A stretch of DNA of 64,000 nucleotides from Cordilura impudica (taxonomy: Eukaryota; Arthropoda; Insecta; Diptera; Scathophagidae). The notes beneath the pieces are model-generated. The model saw only the letters and a program-made list of their open reading frames with translations, was not told the DNA's origin and made no database searches. The number at the start of each line of letters is the position of its first letter. Positions within the stretch are counted from its first letter, which is position 1. The position numbers and the translations under genes are program-made. Location: positions 236,012,152 through 236,076,151 of the forward strand of contig OY821518.1 in the NCBI GenBank assembly GCA_963682025.1, written 5' to 3'. Shown here in pieces: positions 32,838 through 47,114 of this stretch.

Positions 32838-34175
32838 GTGTTTCGTTTTAATATTTCGTTATCTACACGAACATTTTTCTATCCCCTATTTTTTTTTGTT
32901 TCGAACACACATGAACCACACAGATTCGAGTGTAGTTATATTTTAAGTTTGTGTTCTGGCTCGTGTACTACGAAAAATTAAAACATAAATTCGCGATCTG
33001 ATACACGCCGATAAAAACGTCCAACCAAATTTATTAAAATTTTATTGACCCTTTTTTATGACTTACGTTGAAATTGTTAACAATTTCAAATATTTTCAAA
33101 TTTTATTGACCCCTTTTTATGATTTACGTTGAAATTGTTTACAATTGCCTTTATTGACCGGTTTTCATTTTAATAAAAGATGGTAATAAAAGACTTAAGA
33201 CACAAACACCATTTAGCATCATAAAAGTTAGACTTGTTGGTTGTTAGGTTTTTTTACATTACCCACCCCTATTTTCGCAACCAATTAGTGTGAATAGAAT
33301 TAATTGTGAAATTATATTGACCTTTTTTTATCATGTACTAAACATTTGTTTTTTTCATGTTTGTGTTTTAAATTCGTAACAAACGACTTAAAACAAAAAC
33401 GCAATTGAGCATCATAAGAATTACATTTGTGTAACTTTCTTCAGAAAAGAGTTTTATGAAGCCTATTACAAAAAAATGTACAATCCTTTTCTAAAATTAC
33501 ATACTGTTTTTATGTATTTCGTTTTTTGCGATGTTTTGCATACATTAGCACAATATAAATAATATTTACAATCCTTGTTTAAGGGGTTTTTTTTTTCAAA
33601 ATTTAATTGATCCTTTGTTATGATTTTTGTTGCAATTGTTTAAAAATGCTTTTTCTCATAATTTTCATTTCGTAGACGAAAAACCCAATTTTTTTGTTGG
33701 TTGTTAGGATCTTTTGCAAACATTTTTTTTTGTAACAAATAACTTTAGACACAAACACAATTTTGTTTGCATCATAAAAAATACTTGCTGGTTGTTAGGA
33801 TGTTTTGCATCCATTAAGAATGTACAAATACGAACTTAAAATGTAACTGAACTCGAACCTGTTTATTGTTTATTGTTCATGTTCTGTTTTTTCGCAGTAC
33901 ATGAGCCAGAACACGAACCTAAAATATAAACGAAATCGAACCTATTTATTGTTCATGTTCTGTTTTTTCGCAGTACACGTACCAGAACACAAACTTAAAA
34001 TAAAGCCACACTCGAATCTGTGTGGTTTAGCTGTGTTCAAAACAAAAATTACGTGATAGAAAAATGTTCGTGTAGATAACGAAATATTAAAACGAAACAC
34101 AGTCATGATGTGTTCGGCACCGTACAAATTTTAGAAACACACATAATTGATATGAAAATAAAAATATGTGTTGGC
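32838..34175. repeat. inverted-repeat family B, copy 3 with long loop
   Basis: The left arm, 32838-33040 (TTCGTTTTAATATTTCGTTA ... GATTCGAGTGTAG), pairs with the right arm 33890-34110, which ends AATTGATATGAAAATAAAAA as in copy 1. Between them the loop holds direct repeats, including ATTTTATTGACCCYTTTTTATGA at 33042 and 33103, and several GTTGGTTGTTAGG motifs. The outer right arm is partly duplicated (33840-33930 and 33930-34030). No coding region is supported. Confidence 0.55.
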
Positions 34176-34244
34176 TGCTTTAGAGCAGAACATTGTGTAT
34201 TTCATGTGTGTATTTTCTGAACCTTGTTAAAAATCACACGTGAT

Positions 34245-35040
34245 ATGGGTCGTGGTCGTCATTTGACGAACGAGCTACCATAAAAAAAAAAAATGAAAAA
34301 TCAGGGCCAAAGTAAGTACCAAATTGCGAAATCTATTGGAAGGTCACAGAATTTTGTGTATAATTCATTGTTGTTTTGAAGGTTGATGAACACATAAAGT
34401 TATTATCCGGTCGAAACACTTTCGTGTCTGCCACAGAAATAAAAATAACTTAGGAGTCCAAATTTCTACTAAGACTGTGAAAAGACGAGTAGTCGAAAAA
34501 ATCTTCCTTTGCTAACAAAAAGACATCGTCAAATCGAATAATATTTGCAAAAGCACAAAAAGATTGGGATGATATAAAATGGCTCATATACTTTGTCGGG
34601 CGAATCCAAAATAAATTAAATTGACAATGATGGAAATCTAAACATTTAAAAATGGTGGAGGCAATATAATGTTGTGGGGGTGCTTTTTTCGTGGCATAGT
34701 GTTTTGGTTAAAACAAAGCATGGATAAAAATCTTTACGTCCACATTCTTAATGCAGTTATGCTGCCTTACGCTGAATGGCAAATGTCACTTAAATGTCAA
34801 TTCCAACCCTCAGTATACTTCGGATCTAGCAAAAAAATGATTTTTAGACAACTCAGTTGACGTTATGAGTTGGTCTACGCAATATCCGGATTTAAATCCG
34901 ATTGAAAATATATTTAAAATCGTTAAAGATGGTATTGGAGCAACAAAACCCAATAATGAGGAATTATTGTGGGGAAAAGCAATATCCGGCCCTTTTTCCG
35001 CATTCTTTGTGCATTTTCCATACTATCCGTATGGAATTGA
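34245..35040 (+). pseudogene. Tc1-like transposase pseudogene
   Basis: Starts near ATG 34245 (MGRGRHLTNEL). It then gives, in changing frames, KYQIAKSIGRSQNFVYN (helix-turn-helix), LTKRHRQIE, MLWGCFFRGIVFW (34669 on), MDKNLYVHILNAVMLPYAEW, and YPDLNPIENIFKIVKDGIGA (34880-34950), whose DLNPIEN carries the final Glu of DD34E. The first catalytic Asp and the QDNDPKH block are degraded. The C-terminal end after 34990 is out of frame. No terminal repeats were identified with confidence. Confidence 0.78.
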
Positions 35041-35044
35041 AGAA

Positions 35045-36878
35045 TGTTTATCTAATTCCATTTTCAAAAACTTTTCACTCTTAAATATTTTTATTACATT
35101 AGTTTTCTAATGTAATGTAATCAAGTTGTGCTTTATAAAAAACTGATAACGATAAATAATAGGCAGGACATAACGGAACATTTGTGTGCCGTAAATCGAA
35201 GCTTTAAGTGGAACGCCAAAGAAACCTACATTTTGTTGGAACTTTTAATTAAAAAAATTTAACATTTATTTGAAATCTAATTTAGTGCCATTTATATGTC
35301 CATAGCTGTATAAATATAACTCAGGTGTTATTTTTCTCTCTCTTCTAATTACTTTTATAGGCTTAATTAATTTAATAGGTTCAAAAAGGGGTATTCTCAA
35401 GAAGGTTAATGGCTTATACTGAGTATTATGTTGTTCGTAGCTATTTTGTATGGGTTTTCTTCTTGGAGGAAACTAACAAAGGTTTATGCTCAGATATAAT
35501 AATTTTTATAGTTTTATTCACTTCAATTGCTCAGTTAATTGTTAGAAGCCAAATGACAAAAATAAACGTTTGAAAATTTTATATTTCGTTTTTTTTTGCT
35601 TGTTTGTTTTATACCTCTACCAATTTTGTCATATGTGACTGGCCTTCAACCCAGTCTTCGTCGATGACGACGAAGACGACAACCCCATAGATAGACCTAA
35701 CATTTATTGAAATGTGTAAAATTTTAATGAGAAATATAACATTGTTACTATTATTCGACACACAGCAACAGAAACAATAAGAATATTTAAGTATGTACTT
35801 TAGATAGCAATATAGGTTGTATTTTTGTTGTTTTTGTTATTATTATGAATGCTATTATTGTTGTTTTATACAACATTAATTTTTATTTTTGAAACCATGC
35901 GGGACATTTATTGTCATACGACATAAGTATAATTCGCCGAACTCCTCTTTTGTACAAAATTCGTAGTATGTACGATTTTTGTATTGTGAGAGTATAAAAT
36001 TAAAATTCAAGTGAAAAAAGGGTCTTTTTGTTTGTGCGTCTTACTTACTGCTAGTTAGTTCGTCTCTTGGGAATTGCTGCGCTATTAAGAGTATCAGCCT
36101 AATAATACAACGAAAAACAAAAAAGAAAAAAAAAAAAAAAAAATTAAAAAAAAAGACAAACAAGAAAGAACTTCATTCTTTCACAGTTTAATGAACTTAA
36201 ACTTAAGATGAACTTGTTGTTAAGTCTTACCCTTCACCGTACAATAAAAGTTATATAGAGTTTTTAATAACATTAATAACAGACAGGCGGTTGGATTTCT
36301 CAATTTACTATGGCTTTTGGACAATTTCACGTTAATAGGCTAGAGAATCGAGCCTCCATTAATTAATATTATCGTAATCAATAACATGGTGTGCTTCCTA
36401 CTTAATAACATCATTTATCAAGCAGTATTCCTCATTAGAAGTTTTTTTTTTCCAGTAATAATGGGTGGTTACTACAAACTTTTAATTTTTTCATTCTAGG
36501 GCAACAAAGAATTTATAATAATAATTCTAATAAATGGTGGAGTATCGTCCATGGTCTGCTGTCAGTTGAAGTTTCTTGAAAAAGCCTCATGCCCTCCACA
36601 TCAGCAGAGGGCATGTATCAGTTTGTCATTCCGTTTGTAACGCATAAGTTTTCTTGATCGCCCATAAGTTTTCTTGATCGCTATAACAAGATAAGTTGGC
36701 TGAAAATCGTTTTTCATTGGCGAAAATTCTGTAACTTTTGAATCGATCAAAATATTTTAGTAATTTGTTTTAATGGATATATATTTAGTTGAACTTGAGT
36801 CAGTTTTAATTTCATTAAAATTGATTGAGTACTTTTTTTTAGGAATTCTAGGTCAAAGTTAAACTTAAAAATTTTTTT
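35045..36878. other. unannotated AT-rich DNA
   Basis: No gene or recognised element. A GACGACGAAGACGAC cluster occurs near 35665, an A-rich run near 36121-36150, and a small inverted pair GCCCTCCACATC/GCAGAGGGC at 36589-36613. Confidence 0.55.
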
Positions 36879-37010
36879 GATGTGTAAACATCTATACGCA
36901 CAGGGGGGTAAATTTCTATTTCACAATACAATCACAAAAACAGCGTAACTCATATCGGTGTGAGCTGAAGCAGATAACGCTGTGTGATTTATGATTGTAT
37001 TGGTGAAAAA
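36879..37010. repeat. left boundary of the 21-bp satellite: 16-mer plus hairpin
   Basis: GATGTGTAAACATCTA lies at 36879-36894, and its inverted copy TAGATGTTTACACATC is at 40187-40202, so the pair brackets the satellite. Just inside, 36921-37005 can fold: CACAATACAATCACAAA...ACAGCGT pairs with ACGCTGT...GATTGTATTGGTG. The bracketing suggests a mobile or amplified unit, but no target duplication was seen. Confidence 0.6.
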
Positions 37011-37028
37011 ATTATGATATGTTCTTTT

Positions 37029-40000
37029 CTAAACATTTTCCAATTGTTTTTCAAAAAACATCAATTGTATTTCAGAAACCATCAATATAATTTCAGAAAA
37101 CATTAATATAATTTCAGAAAACATCATTCGAGTTTCAGAAAACATCAATTGAATTTCAGAAAACATCAATAGAATTTCAGAAAACATTACTTGAATTTCA
37201 GAAAACATAAATAGAATTTCAGAAACCATTAATTGTATTTCAGAAACCATCAATATAATTTCAGAAAACATCATTTGAATTTCAGAAAACATAAATAGAA
37301 TTTCAGAAAACATCAATATAATTTCAGAAAACATCATTTGAATTTCAGAAAACATAAATAGAATTTCAGAAAACATCAACATAATTTCAGAAAACATGAT
37401 TCGAGTTTCAGAAAACATCAATTGAATTTCAGAAAGCATCAATAGAATTTCAGAAAACATCAATTGAATTTCAGAAACCATCAATATAATTTCAGAAAAC
37501 ATCACTTGAATTTCAGAAAACATAAATAGAATTTCAGAAAACATCAATATAATTTCAGAAAACGTCATTCGAGTTTCAGAAAACATCAATTGAATTTCAG
37601 AAAACATCAATTGTATTTCAGAAACCATCAATATAATTTCAGAAAACACCATTTGAATTTCAGAAAACATAAATAGAATTTCAGAAAACATCAATATAAT
37701 TTCAGAAAACATCATTTGAATTTCAGAAAACATAAATAGAATTTCAGAAAACATCAATATAATTTCAGAAAACATCATTCGAGTTTCAGAAAACATCAAT
37801 TGAATTTCAGAAAGCATCAATAGAATTTCAGAAAACATCAATTGTATTTCAGAAACCATCAATATAATTTCAGAAAACATCATTTGAATTTCAGAAAACA
37901 TAAATAGAATTTCAGAAAACATCAATATAATTTCAGAAAACATCATTTCAATTTCAGAAAACATAAATAAAATTTCAGAAAACATCAATATAATTTCAGA
38001 AAACATCATTTGAATTTCAGAAAACATAAATAGAATTTCAGAAAACATCAATATAATTTCAGAAAACATCAATATAATTTTAGAAAACATCATTCGAGTT
38101 TCAGAAAACATCAATTGAATTTCAGAAAACATAAATAGAATTTCAGAAAACATCAATATAATTTCAGAAAACATCAATTGTATTTCAGAAACCATCAATA
38201 TAATTTCAGAAAACATCATTTGAATTTCAGAAAACATAAATAGAATTTCAGAAAACATCAATATAATTTCAGAAAACATCATTCGAGTTTCAGAAAACAT
38301 CAATTGAATTTTAGAATGCATCAATAGAATTTCAGAAAACATCAATTGTATTTCAGAAACCATCAATATAATTTCAGAAAACATCATTTGAATTTCAGAA
38401 AACATAAATAGAATTTCAGAAAACATCAATATAATTTCAGAAAACATCATTTGAATTTCAGAAAACATAAATAGAATTTCAGAAAACATCAATATAATTT
38501 CAGAAAACATCATTCGAGTTTCAGAAAACATCAATTGAATTTCAGAAAGCATCAATAGAATTTCAGAAAACATCAATTGTATTTCAGAAACCATCAATAT
38601 AATTTCAGAAAACATCATTTGAATTTCAGAAAACATAAATAGAATTTCAGAAAACATCAATATAATTTCAGAAAACATCAATATAATTTTAGAAAACATC
38701 ATTCGAGTTTCAGAAAACATCAATTGAATTTCAGAAAACATAAATAGAATTTCAGAAAACATCAATATAATTTCAGAAAACATCATTTCAATTTCAGAAA
38801 ACATAAATAAAATTTCAGAAAACATCAATATAATTTCAGAAAACATCATTTGAATTTCAGAAAACATAAATAGAATTTCAGAAAACATCAATATAATTTC
38901 AGAAAACATCAATATAATTTTAGAAAACATCATTCGAGTTTCAGAAAACATCAATTGAATTTCAGAAAACATAAATAGAATTTCAGAAAACATCAATATA
39001 ATTTCAGAAAACATCAATTGTATTTCAGAAACCATCAATATAATTTCAGAAAACATCATTTGAATTTCAGAAAACATAAATAGAATTTCAGAAAACATCA
39101 ATATAATTTCAGAAAACATCATTCGAGTTTCAGAAAACATCAATTGAATTTTAGAATGCATCAATAGAATTTCAGAAAACATCAATTGTATTTCAGAAAC
39201 CATCAATATAATTTCAGAAAACATCATTTGAATTTCAGAAAACATAAATAGAATTTCAGAAAACATCAATATAATTTCAGAAAACATCATTTGAATTTCA
39301 GAAAACATAAATAGAATTTCAGAAAACATCAATATAATTTCAGAAAACATCATTTGAGTTTCAGAAAACATCAATTGAATTTCAGAAAGCATCAATAGAA
39401 TTTCAGGAAACATCAATATAATTTTAGAAAACATCATTCGAGTTTCAGAAAACATCAATTGAATTTCAGAAAACATAAATAGAATTTCAGAAAACATCAA
39501 TATAATTTCAGAAAACATCAATTGTATTTCAGAAACCATCAATATAATTTCAGAAAACATCAATTGAATTTCAGAAAGCATCAATAGAATTTCAGAAAAC
39601 ATCAATATAATTTTAGAAAACATCAATTGTATTTCAGAAACCATCAATATAATTTCAGAAAACATCAATTGAATTTCAGAAAGCATCAATAGAATTTCAG
39701 AAAACATCAATATAATTTCAGAAAACATCAATTGTATTTCAGAAACCATCAATATAATTTCAGAAAACATAAATAGAATTTCAGAAAACATCAATATAAT
39801 TTCAGAAAACATCAATTGAATTTCAGAATGCATCAATAGAATTTCAGAAAACATCAATTGTATTTCAGAAAACATCAATATAATTTCAGAAAACATCATT
39901 CGAGTTTCAGAAAACATCAATTGAATTTCAGAAAACATCAATTGAATTTCAGAAAACATCAATTGTATTTCAGAAAACATAAATTGTATTTCAGAAAACA

Positions 40001-40130
40001 TCAATAGAGTTTCAAAAAGCATCACATGAATTGCTGAAAGCATTAATTGTATTTCAGAAAACATCAATTGAATTTCAGAAAACATCAAGTGCATTTCAGA
40101 AAACATCAATTGAATTTCAGAAAATAGCAT
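37029..40130 (-). repeat. 21-bp satellite, about 147 units, with an open 1033-codon minus-strand frame
   Basis: Unit consensus on the plus strand is CATCAATATAATTTCAGAAAA, with recurrent variants (CATTTGAATTT, AAATAGAATTT, CATTCGAGTTT, CAATTGTATTT). Since 21 is divisible by 3, one minus-strand frame stays open for the whole array and reads as MFSEI(I/L/Q)(L/F/M) heptads, ATG at 40130 to a stop at 37029. The plus strand contains TAG in the AAATAGAATTT variant. No signal peptide, non-repeat domain or neighbour supports a real protein, so I read it as satellite. Higher-order structure: a block near 37900-38540 recurs 840 bp (40 units) downstream almost unchanged. Confidence 0.92.
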
Positions 40131-40274
40131 AATCGACTTATTTTTTATGCACTGGAAAATATGATGTTGATGTTTTCTTTAATTATTAGATGTTTACACA
40201 TCTCCCTTGTGATCGGACTCACATGATTTTTTTTCTAAAATAAAAAAGTACTCTTTTTTTTCAAATTACCTTGA

Positions 40275-40410
40275 TTTCTTTAGCTTCCAAATAGTTCTCA
40301 ATTTCGCCGATTACATCTTCATCAGTGCTAAATTTCTTACCAGTCAGCATTCTTTTGATGTCTGCAAACAGCGAAAATTCTCTGATGAAGTTGGTTGCAC
40401 TTAAAAACAA
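40275..40410 (-). pseudogene. mariner transposase C-terminal fragment
   Basis: The minus strand reads ATNFIREFSLFADIKRMLTG, KKFSTDEDVIGEIENYLEAK and EIKVI in one open frame. LFxDLKRMLxGKKFxxxEEVIAExExYFEAK is the region following the third catalytic Asp in irritans-type mariners. It is cut off on both sides within about 140 bp, so neither active site nor terminal repeats remain. It borders the 21-bp satellite region. Confidence 0.75.
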
Positions 40411-41789
40411 TTACAAGGTTTTAAAAGTTAAAAAAGTCGTATTTTCATAATTCTTTTATGAAGTTATGAATAATGTTGGATTATTTATTCCATATTAACG
40501 TGTATATGTAGCATAACACTTAAATTATCTTAAAAAAAAAATTTTCAATTCAAAATTTTAATAAATAAGTCCGTGACAGCGAATCTCCGTAGGCTTTGTG
40601 GTTTTGCGGTGAACATCATAACTCGTTACCGGATCTGAGGTAGTCACGAAGAATTTTTTTCCATTTTTTTTTTCCTTCAGCATTTTGAAGTAAAAAATGG
40701 GGAAGAAAATTGAAAACAAAAAAAACTTTTCATGGTTACCTGATGATTTATGTATAGATATAGTGTATAAAATTTCAAAAGAATCGGTCAAGTAGCTTTT
40801 GAGTTATGATGTTCACGGACTTCGAACATTTATTTGCGAGAAAATCGATTTATAGTTTATTAAAAACTGATTTATATACGATATACCGTATGAGGCCGGT
40901 CGCTAGAAACGCTATATCTTCTTAAGTTTTGCCCCGATTTACTTGAAATTTTGAAACAACACTCTCGACATGTTGTGCATTCAGAAAGAGAAATGCAAAG
41001 AAATGTTTTAAAACCTTACCCCCCCTTAATCAAGCAGTGTTCCTAACTGTCCGAATTTAACATTTTCCCAATTTTTCCCCATTTTTGTTGTTTTTGTTCT
41101 ACAACATGTTGTTAAAATTAATTAACTATTTTTTTTTGATTATGGTTTTAAAAACTGCTTTAAATAAGCTACTTAAAAAGTTTTTTTCTCGGTGCTTTAC
41201 AGTAAGTTTAAGTCATGGTCAGTTTTTGTTTTTCTGAAACTAAATTCTGTTTTTAAGGATTTTTTTTTTTTTTTTTTTTATATCACATCAATGAGGTAAT
41301 CTCATCATAATTTTACCTACTTATAAGTTGTAAATCCATTTTATTCAAAATCTAAAATAAAAAAAAAAAAAAAAAAAAAGTGGTTTTTTTAAAATTTTCT
41401 CCCTACATTAAAAAAAAAACTATGTTAAAGAAATTGTTATTTTATTCTTAAATAGAAAAGGAACGAGTTGTCCTAACCTCTTTATAAATACTGTTATATC
41501 TTTATAATTGAAAATATTATGTAAATAAATTGAAATTGAATTGAATTGAATTTTTTTTTTTTAATTTTTGAAATTTTTTGGGATTTTGTTTATATTTTAG
41601 TAGGGGACAAGATATTAAAACTGTCTGTCTGCTTGTTCATTTGTTGTGACTTTGATTGGGTTCGTTCTTTTTCTTTTCTTCACTGTTTATTTATTTATTT
41701 TTTTTTGTATTAATTTTTTCCGCAAATATCTAATTGCGTCAACTAGCTTTGATTGCCAGCTCCAAGCAATAACAACAACAGAGGTATAC
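40411..41789. other. unannotated DNA with one possible hairpin
   Basis: No gene. Segments 40604-40620 (CGGTGAACATCATAACTC) and 40800-40818 (GAGTTATGATGTTCACGG) are inverted copies about 180 bp apart and may mark a small degraded palindromic element. A/T homopolymers lie at 41258-41280 and 41357-41380. Confidence 0.5.
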
Positions 41790-41797
41790 CTCTAGAA

Positions 41798-44397
<2,600 letters not shown>

Positions 44398-44405
44398 CTC
44401 TAGAA

Positions 44406-45217
44406 CATTATCGTCGTAACATGTAGTGTAAATAGTTGTAGCTGTATTCAGGTTGTTGTAAAAAGAAAGAGAGAAAATAGCAACAGCAACAACAACAACG
44501 GCAGTCGTAAACGTGTTGGTAACACTGATTTCGTTGGCTTCGTTTTGTTTTTCTGCTAAGTATGGCTCATTCATGTGTATGTATGTATGTATGTATGTTG
44601 GTTGGTTGATTCGATGGTTGGTTGAATAGTTGTTCTGCCGTTTTTAGTTTATTGCTGTTTGGTGGCCTGGCCCGGTGTTATTGACATCGTGCTAAGCTCA
44701 GCATTATTATTGTGTAGTTGAGAATTCAAGATCATCATCATGAATACATTTTAGAGTTTATTGACTTTTTGGCAATTTTTTTTTCCTAGTTTTTTGTTTT
44801 AATTGTTATTCTTAACTGTTTTTTTAATTTCGCAAATGTTAAAACATTCTTTCTTCATTTCGATTTTTAGAATTTTACTTGTTTTCTTTGCTAAATTTTT
44901 GTTTTTTAAATATGTAAACTGATATACAAGTATATATATATATATGTATATAATATAAATAATTTTATAAAAAATTCAATGACCTCGTATTTATAGTGGG
45001 TTTTTTCTATTTAACATTACTTTCTAACCACTATTCTCTAGCCAAAAGATTATGGAACATTCTGTATATGGTTGGGTGATAAAAAAAACTAATTTATTAT
45101 TAAAAAAAAGAAATGTTTTTTATTATTAGTTTTTGGTAAACCAAATAAAATTTATTTAAATTTTTATTAAACCAGTTCTTAAATGCAGAATCTTATCTAA
45201 TGGCAATATTTACAAAC
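44406..45217. other. unannotated DNA with microsatellites
   Basis: No gene. CAACAG/CAACAA triplets at 44478-44500, (TATG)n at 44577-44599, GTTG/GGTTG run at 44597-44630, and a TA run at 44932-44945. Confidence 0.6.
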
Positions 45218-45361
45218 TAAGGAGTGAGACCGAAAAAATCTTAACACACATCTTAACTTTTTTTTCGCAAGCTTTATTTGAATTTATTTATTTATTTTTT
45301 TAAAAAATAAAACAGTTATGTTTAATGGCAATCCTGTCATATGTTGTTAGTTTGATTAAAA

Positions 45362-45644
45362 CTAGCAGATTCCAGCTCTCGAAAAAACAAACTTATTTGT
45401 ATTACAAACACCATTAACAAATTTAATAAACACACACATAGCATTGTATAATTTTATGTATGTGTTAGTAGCAACTTTAAATGCAATTTACTCAAAATAA
45501 AGGAAAAAATTAAAAATCTGTAAATCTGCAAAACGGCTAAAAAGAAATACCTTTCAAATAATATACGTTTGGTCAAAATCGGGATAAAACAGTAGAACAA
45601 AACATCGGTCACAAGAAATAGGCTAGCCTATTAATATTATAGAT
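45362..45644 (-). mobile_element. non-autonomous Helitron-like element, copy 3
   Basis: On the minus strand it runs from TCTATAATATTAATAGGCTA at 45644 to CTAG at 45362. The 3' palindrome is partly lost. It shares the CATCGGTCACAAGAAAT and CAAATAATATACGTTTGGTC tracts with copies 1 and 5. It sits in the 5' leader of Tc1-B directly after TAGTTTGATTAAAA, which is continuous in the second Tc1-B copy near 52425. Confidence 0.75.
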
Positions 45645-45814
45645 GTGTGATAAAATAGAATGAGAATTAAAATAAAGCAAAAGCAAATATTTTTAATATC
45701 AATTAAGCTGGCTTTGTTGGATAGATAATTTAATACCATTAATATTTTATTTCGAACTCCAATCTGGATCTCCAATTTTCACACACTTTTCGCAGCATTG
45801 GCGGGCGTATTACG

Positions 45815-46585
45815 CCAATAACTGTCTAGACCGACTATACGATACCCTATACCATGCGTTTAGAAACCCTATCTCTTAGGCCCAACTAACTGGACATATA
45901 AAATAAGTAAAAACCAAATCTGAGTGGGATTTTTATTAATTTTTTTGGCTGCAGATATGAAAAAGTTCATATAGGATGCTATATCTATATGGGGACTAGG
46001 TCCAAAAATGGACCGATCCTGATCATGTTTGGTAAAGTCTCTTGTATTTTGCAAAAATATATACAAACAAAATCTGAGAAGAACCAGTGTAATATTTTTG
46101 TTTTTTAATAGATTTGAGTGAAGATCGGGAATCAGCTCTATATGGGGCCAAAGGGATCATTTTTGGACTACTCATTAATGGACGTAGTGAACGCATACAA
46201 AACCCAATTTGAGTAAGATCTATTTGACAATTTGGATCTTATGGCAATTTATGTCGATTTCATAGGGGTAATTTGTATGGGGGCTAGGTCTGAACATGGA
46301 CCGATTCTCACCAATTTCAATAGCGTTCATCCCATGCCCGATAAAAGCTTATATACCAAATTTCATCAAAATATATTCATATTTGCGACCTGCAATTTGA
46401 TTACAAGGTTTACATGGACACACAGACGGACGGACGGACGGACGGACATTGTTAAATCAACTCAGAAAGTGATTCTGATTCGATTGGTATAATTAAAGAT
46501 GGGTCTAGGTCAAATATTTTTGGTTGTTACAGCAGCACAAAGTCATTATACCCAAACCACATAGTGGTATAGGGTATAATAATCA
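45815..46585 (+). repeat. interspersed family A, longest copy
   Basis: About 770 bp, opening with GTCTAGACCGACTATACGATACCCTATACCA and closing with the inverted TGGTATAGGGTATA. Internal landmarks include ATGGACCGATYCT tracts and (GACG)n at 46428-46445. The closing part with GACGGACGG and AAATCAACTCAGAAAGTGAT is what is preserved at 2905-3050. No protein-coding frame is shared among copies, so I treat it as non-autonomous. Confidence 0.65.
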
Positions 46586-46609
46586 AATGGGTTTAAATCA
46601 CACGAACTT

Positions 46610-47075
46610 GGTGGTGAATTAACAGGACCATTACGTGAAATTTTTCGTTCATTAAAAGTTTCTTTGAGATAATTGAGGTACGAAAAAACTTTTCTGTATA
46701 CCGTTCACCATTAACAATAACATTCTGCCCAACATCTTTTTTAAAGGCATATGGACCAAAGCCTCCACTGGCCCATAAAACCTTTTGAAAAAAGGTTTTG
46801 GATTATCTTCACTCCAACTGCGACAATTTTGCTTATTTACTTAAACTCATTCAACCAAAAGGAGCTTTATGACTGAATAAAATTTTGTAATGAAACTCCC
46901 ATCTTACGGGATGCTTATGATCATTAAGAGTAAACGTGGCGCGAAAACGACCCATAGTTATTCGAATTAGCCGCTCTGATGGACGATTATGACTGCCATA
47001 AAATTGACGAAATGCCCAATTTGCAAGCGTTGCTCTCGTCTAAGTTTTTCCATGAGGAAATGGCAAACCAAGCCA
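46610..47075 (-). pseudogene. rosa-type mariner transposase fragment
   Basis: The minus strand begins near 47060 with MEKLRREQRLQI-type text, the same N terminus as the element at 28648. It then jumps to VNKQNCRSWSEDNPKPFFKR, a Val-Glu-Ala-Leu stretch and GQNVIVNGERYTEKFF (46700 and below), which follow the first catalytic Asp region. The second and third catalytic Asp blocks are absent. Frames change several times. It is inserted in the Tc1-B leader just before NLNLILQK-type Tc1-B protein resumes. Confidence 0.6.
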
Positions 47076-47114
47076 AATGAAAAGCAAATAAAGCAGAGTT
47101 ACCAACTCAAAATT

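Noticed and set aside
37029..40130. A giant 1033-residue host protein
   Set aside because: The frame is a by-product of a 21-bp unit; there is no non-repeat domain, signal or neighbouring gene. Kept as a finding because the frame is unbroken.
40545..40870. Second mariner next to 40275-40410, suggested by AATAAGTCCGTGAC at 40563
   Set aside because: The resemblance to the terminal repeat of the element at 8131 is short, no transposase or opposite end is found, and the orientation does not fit the fragment.
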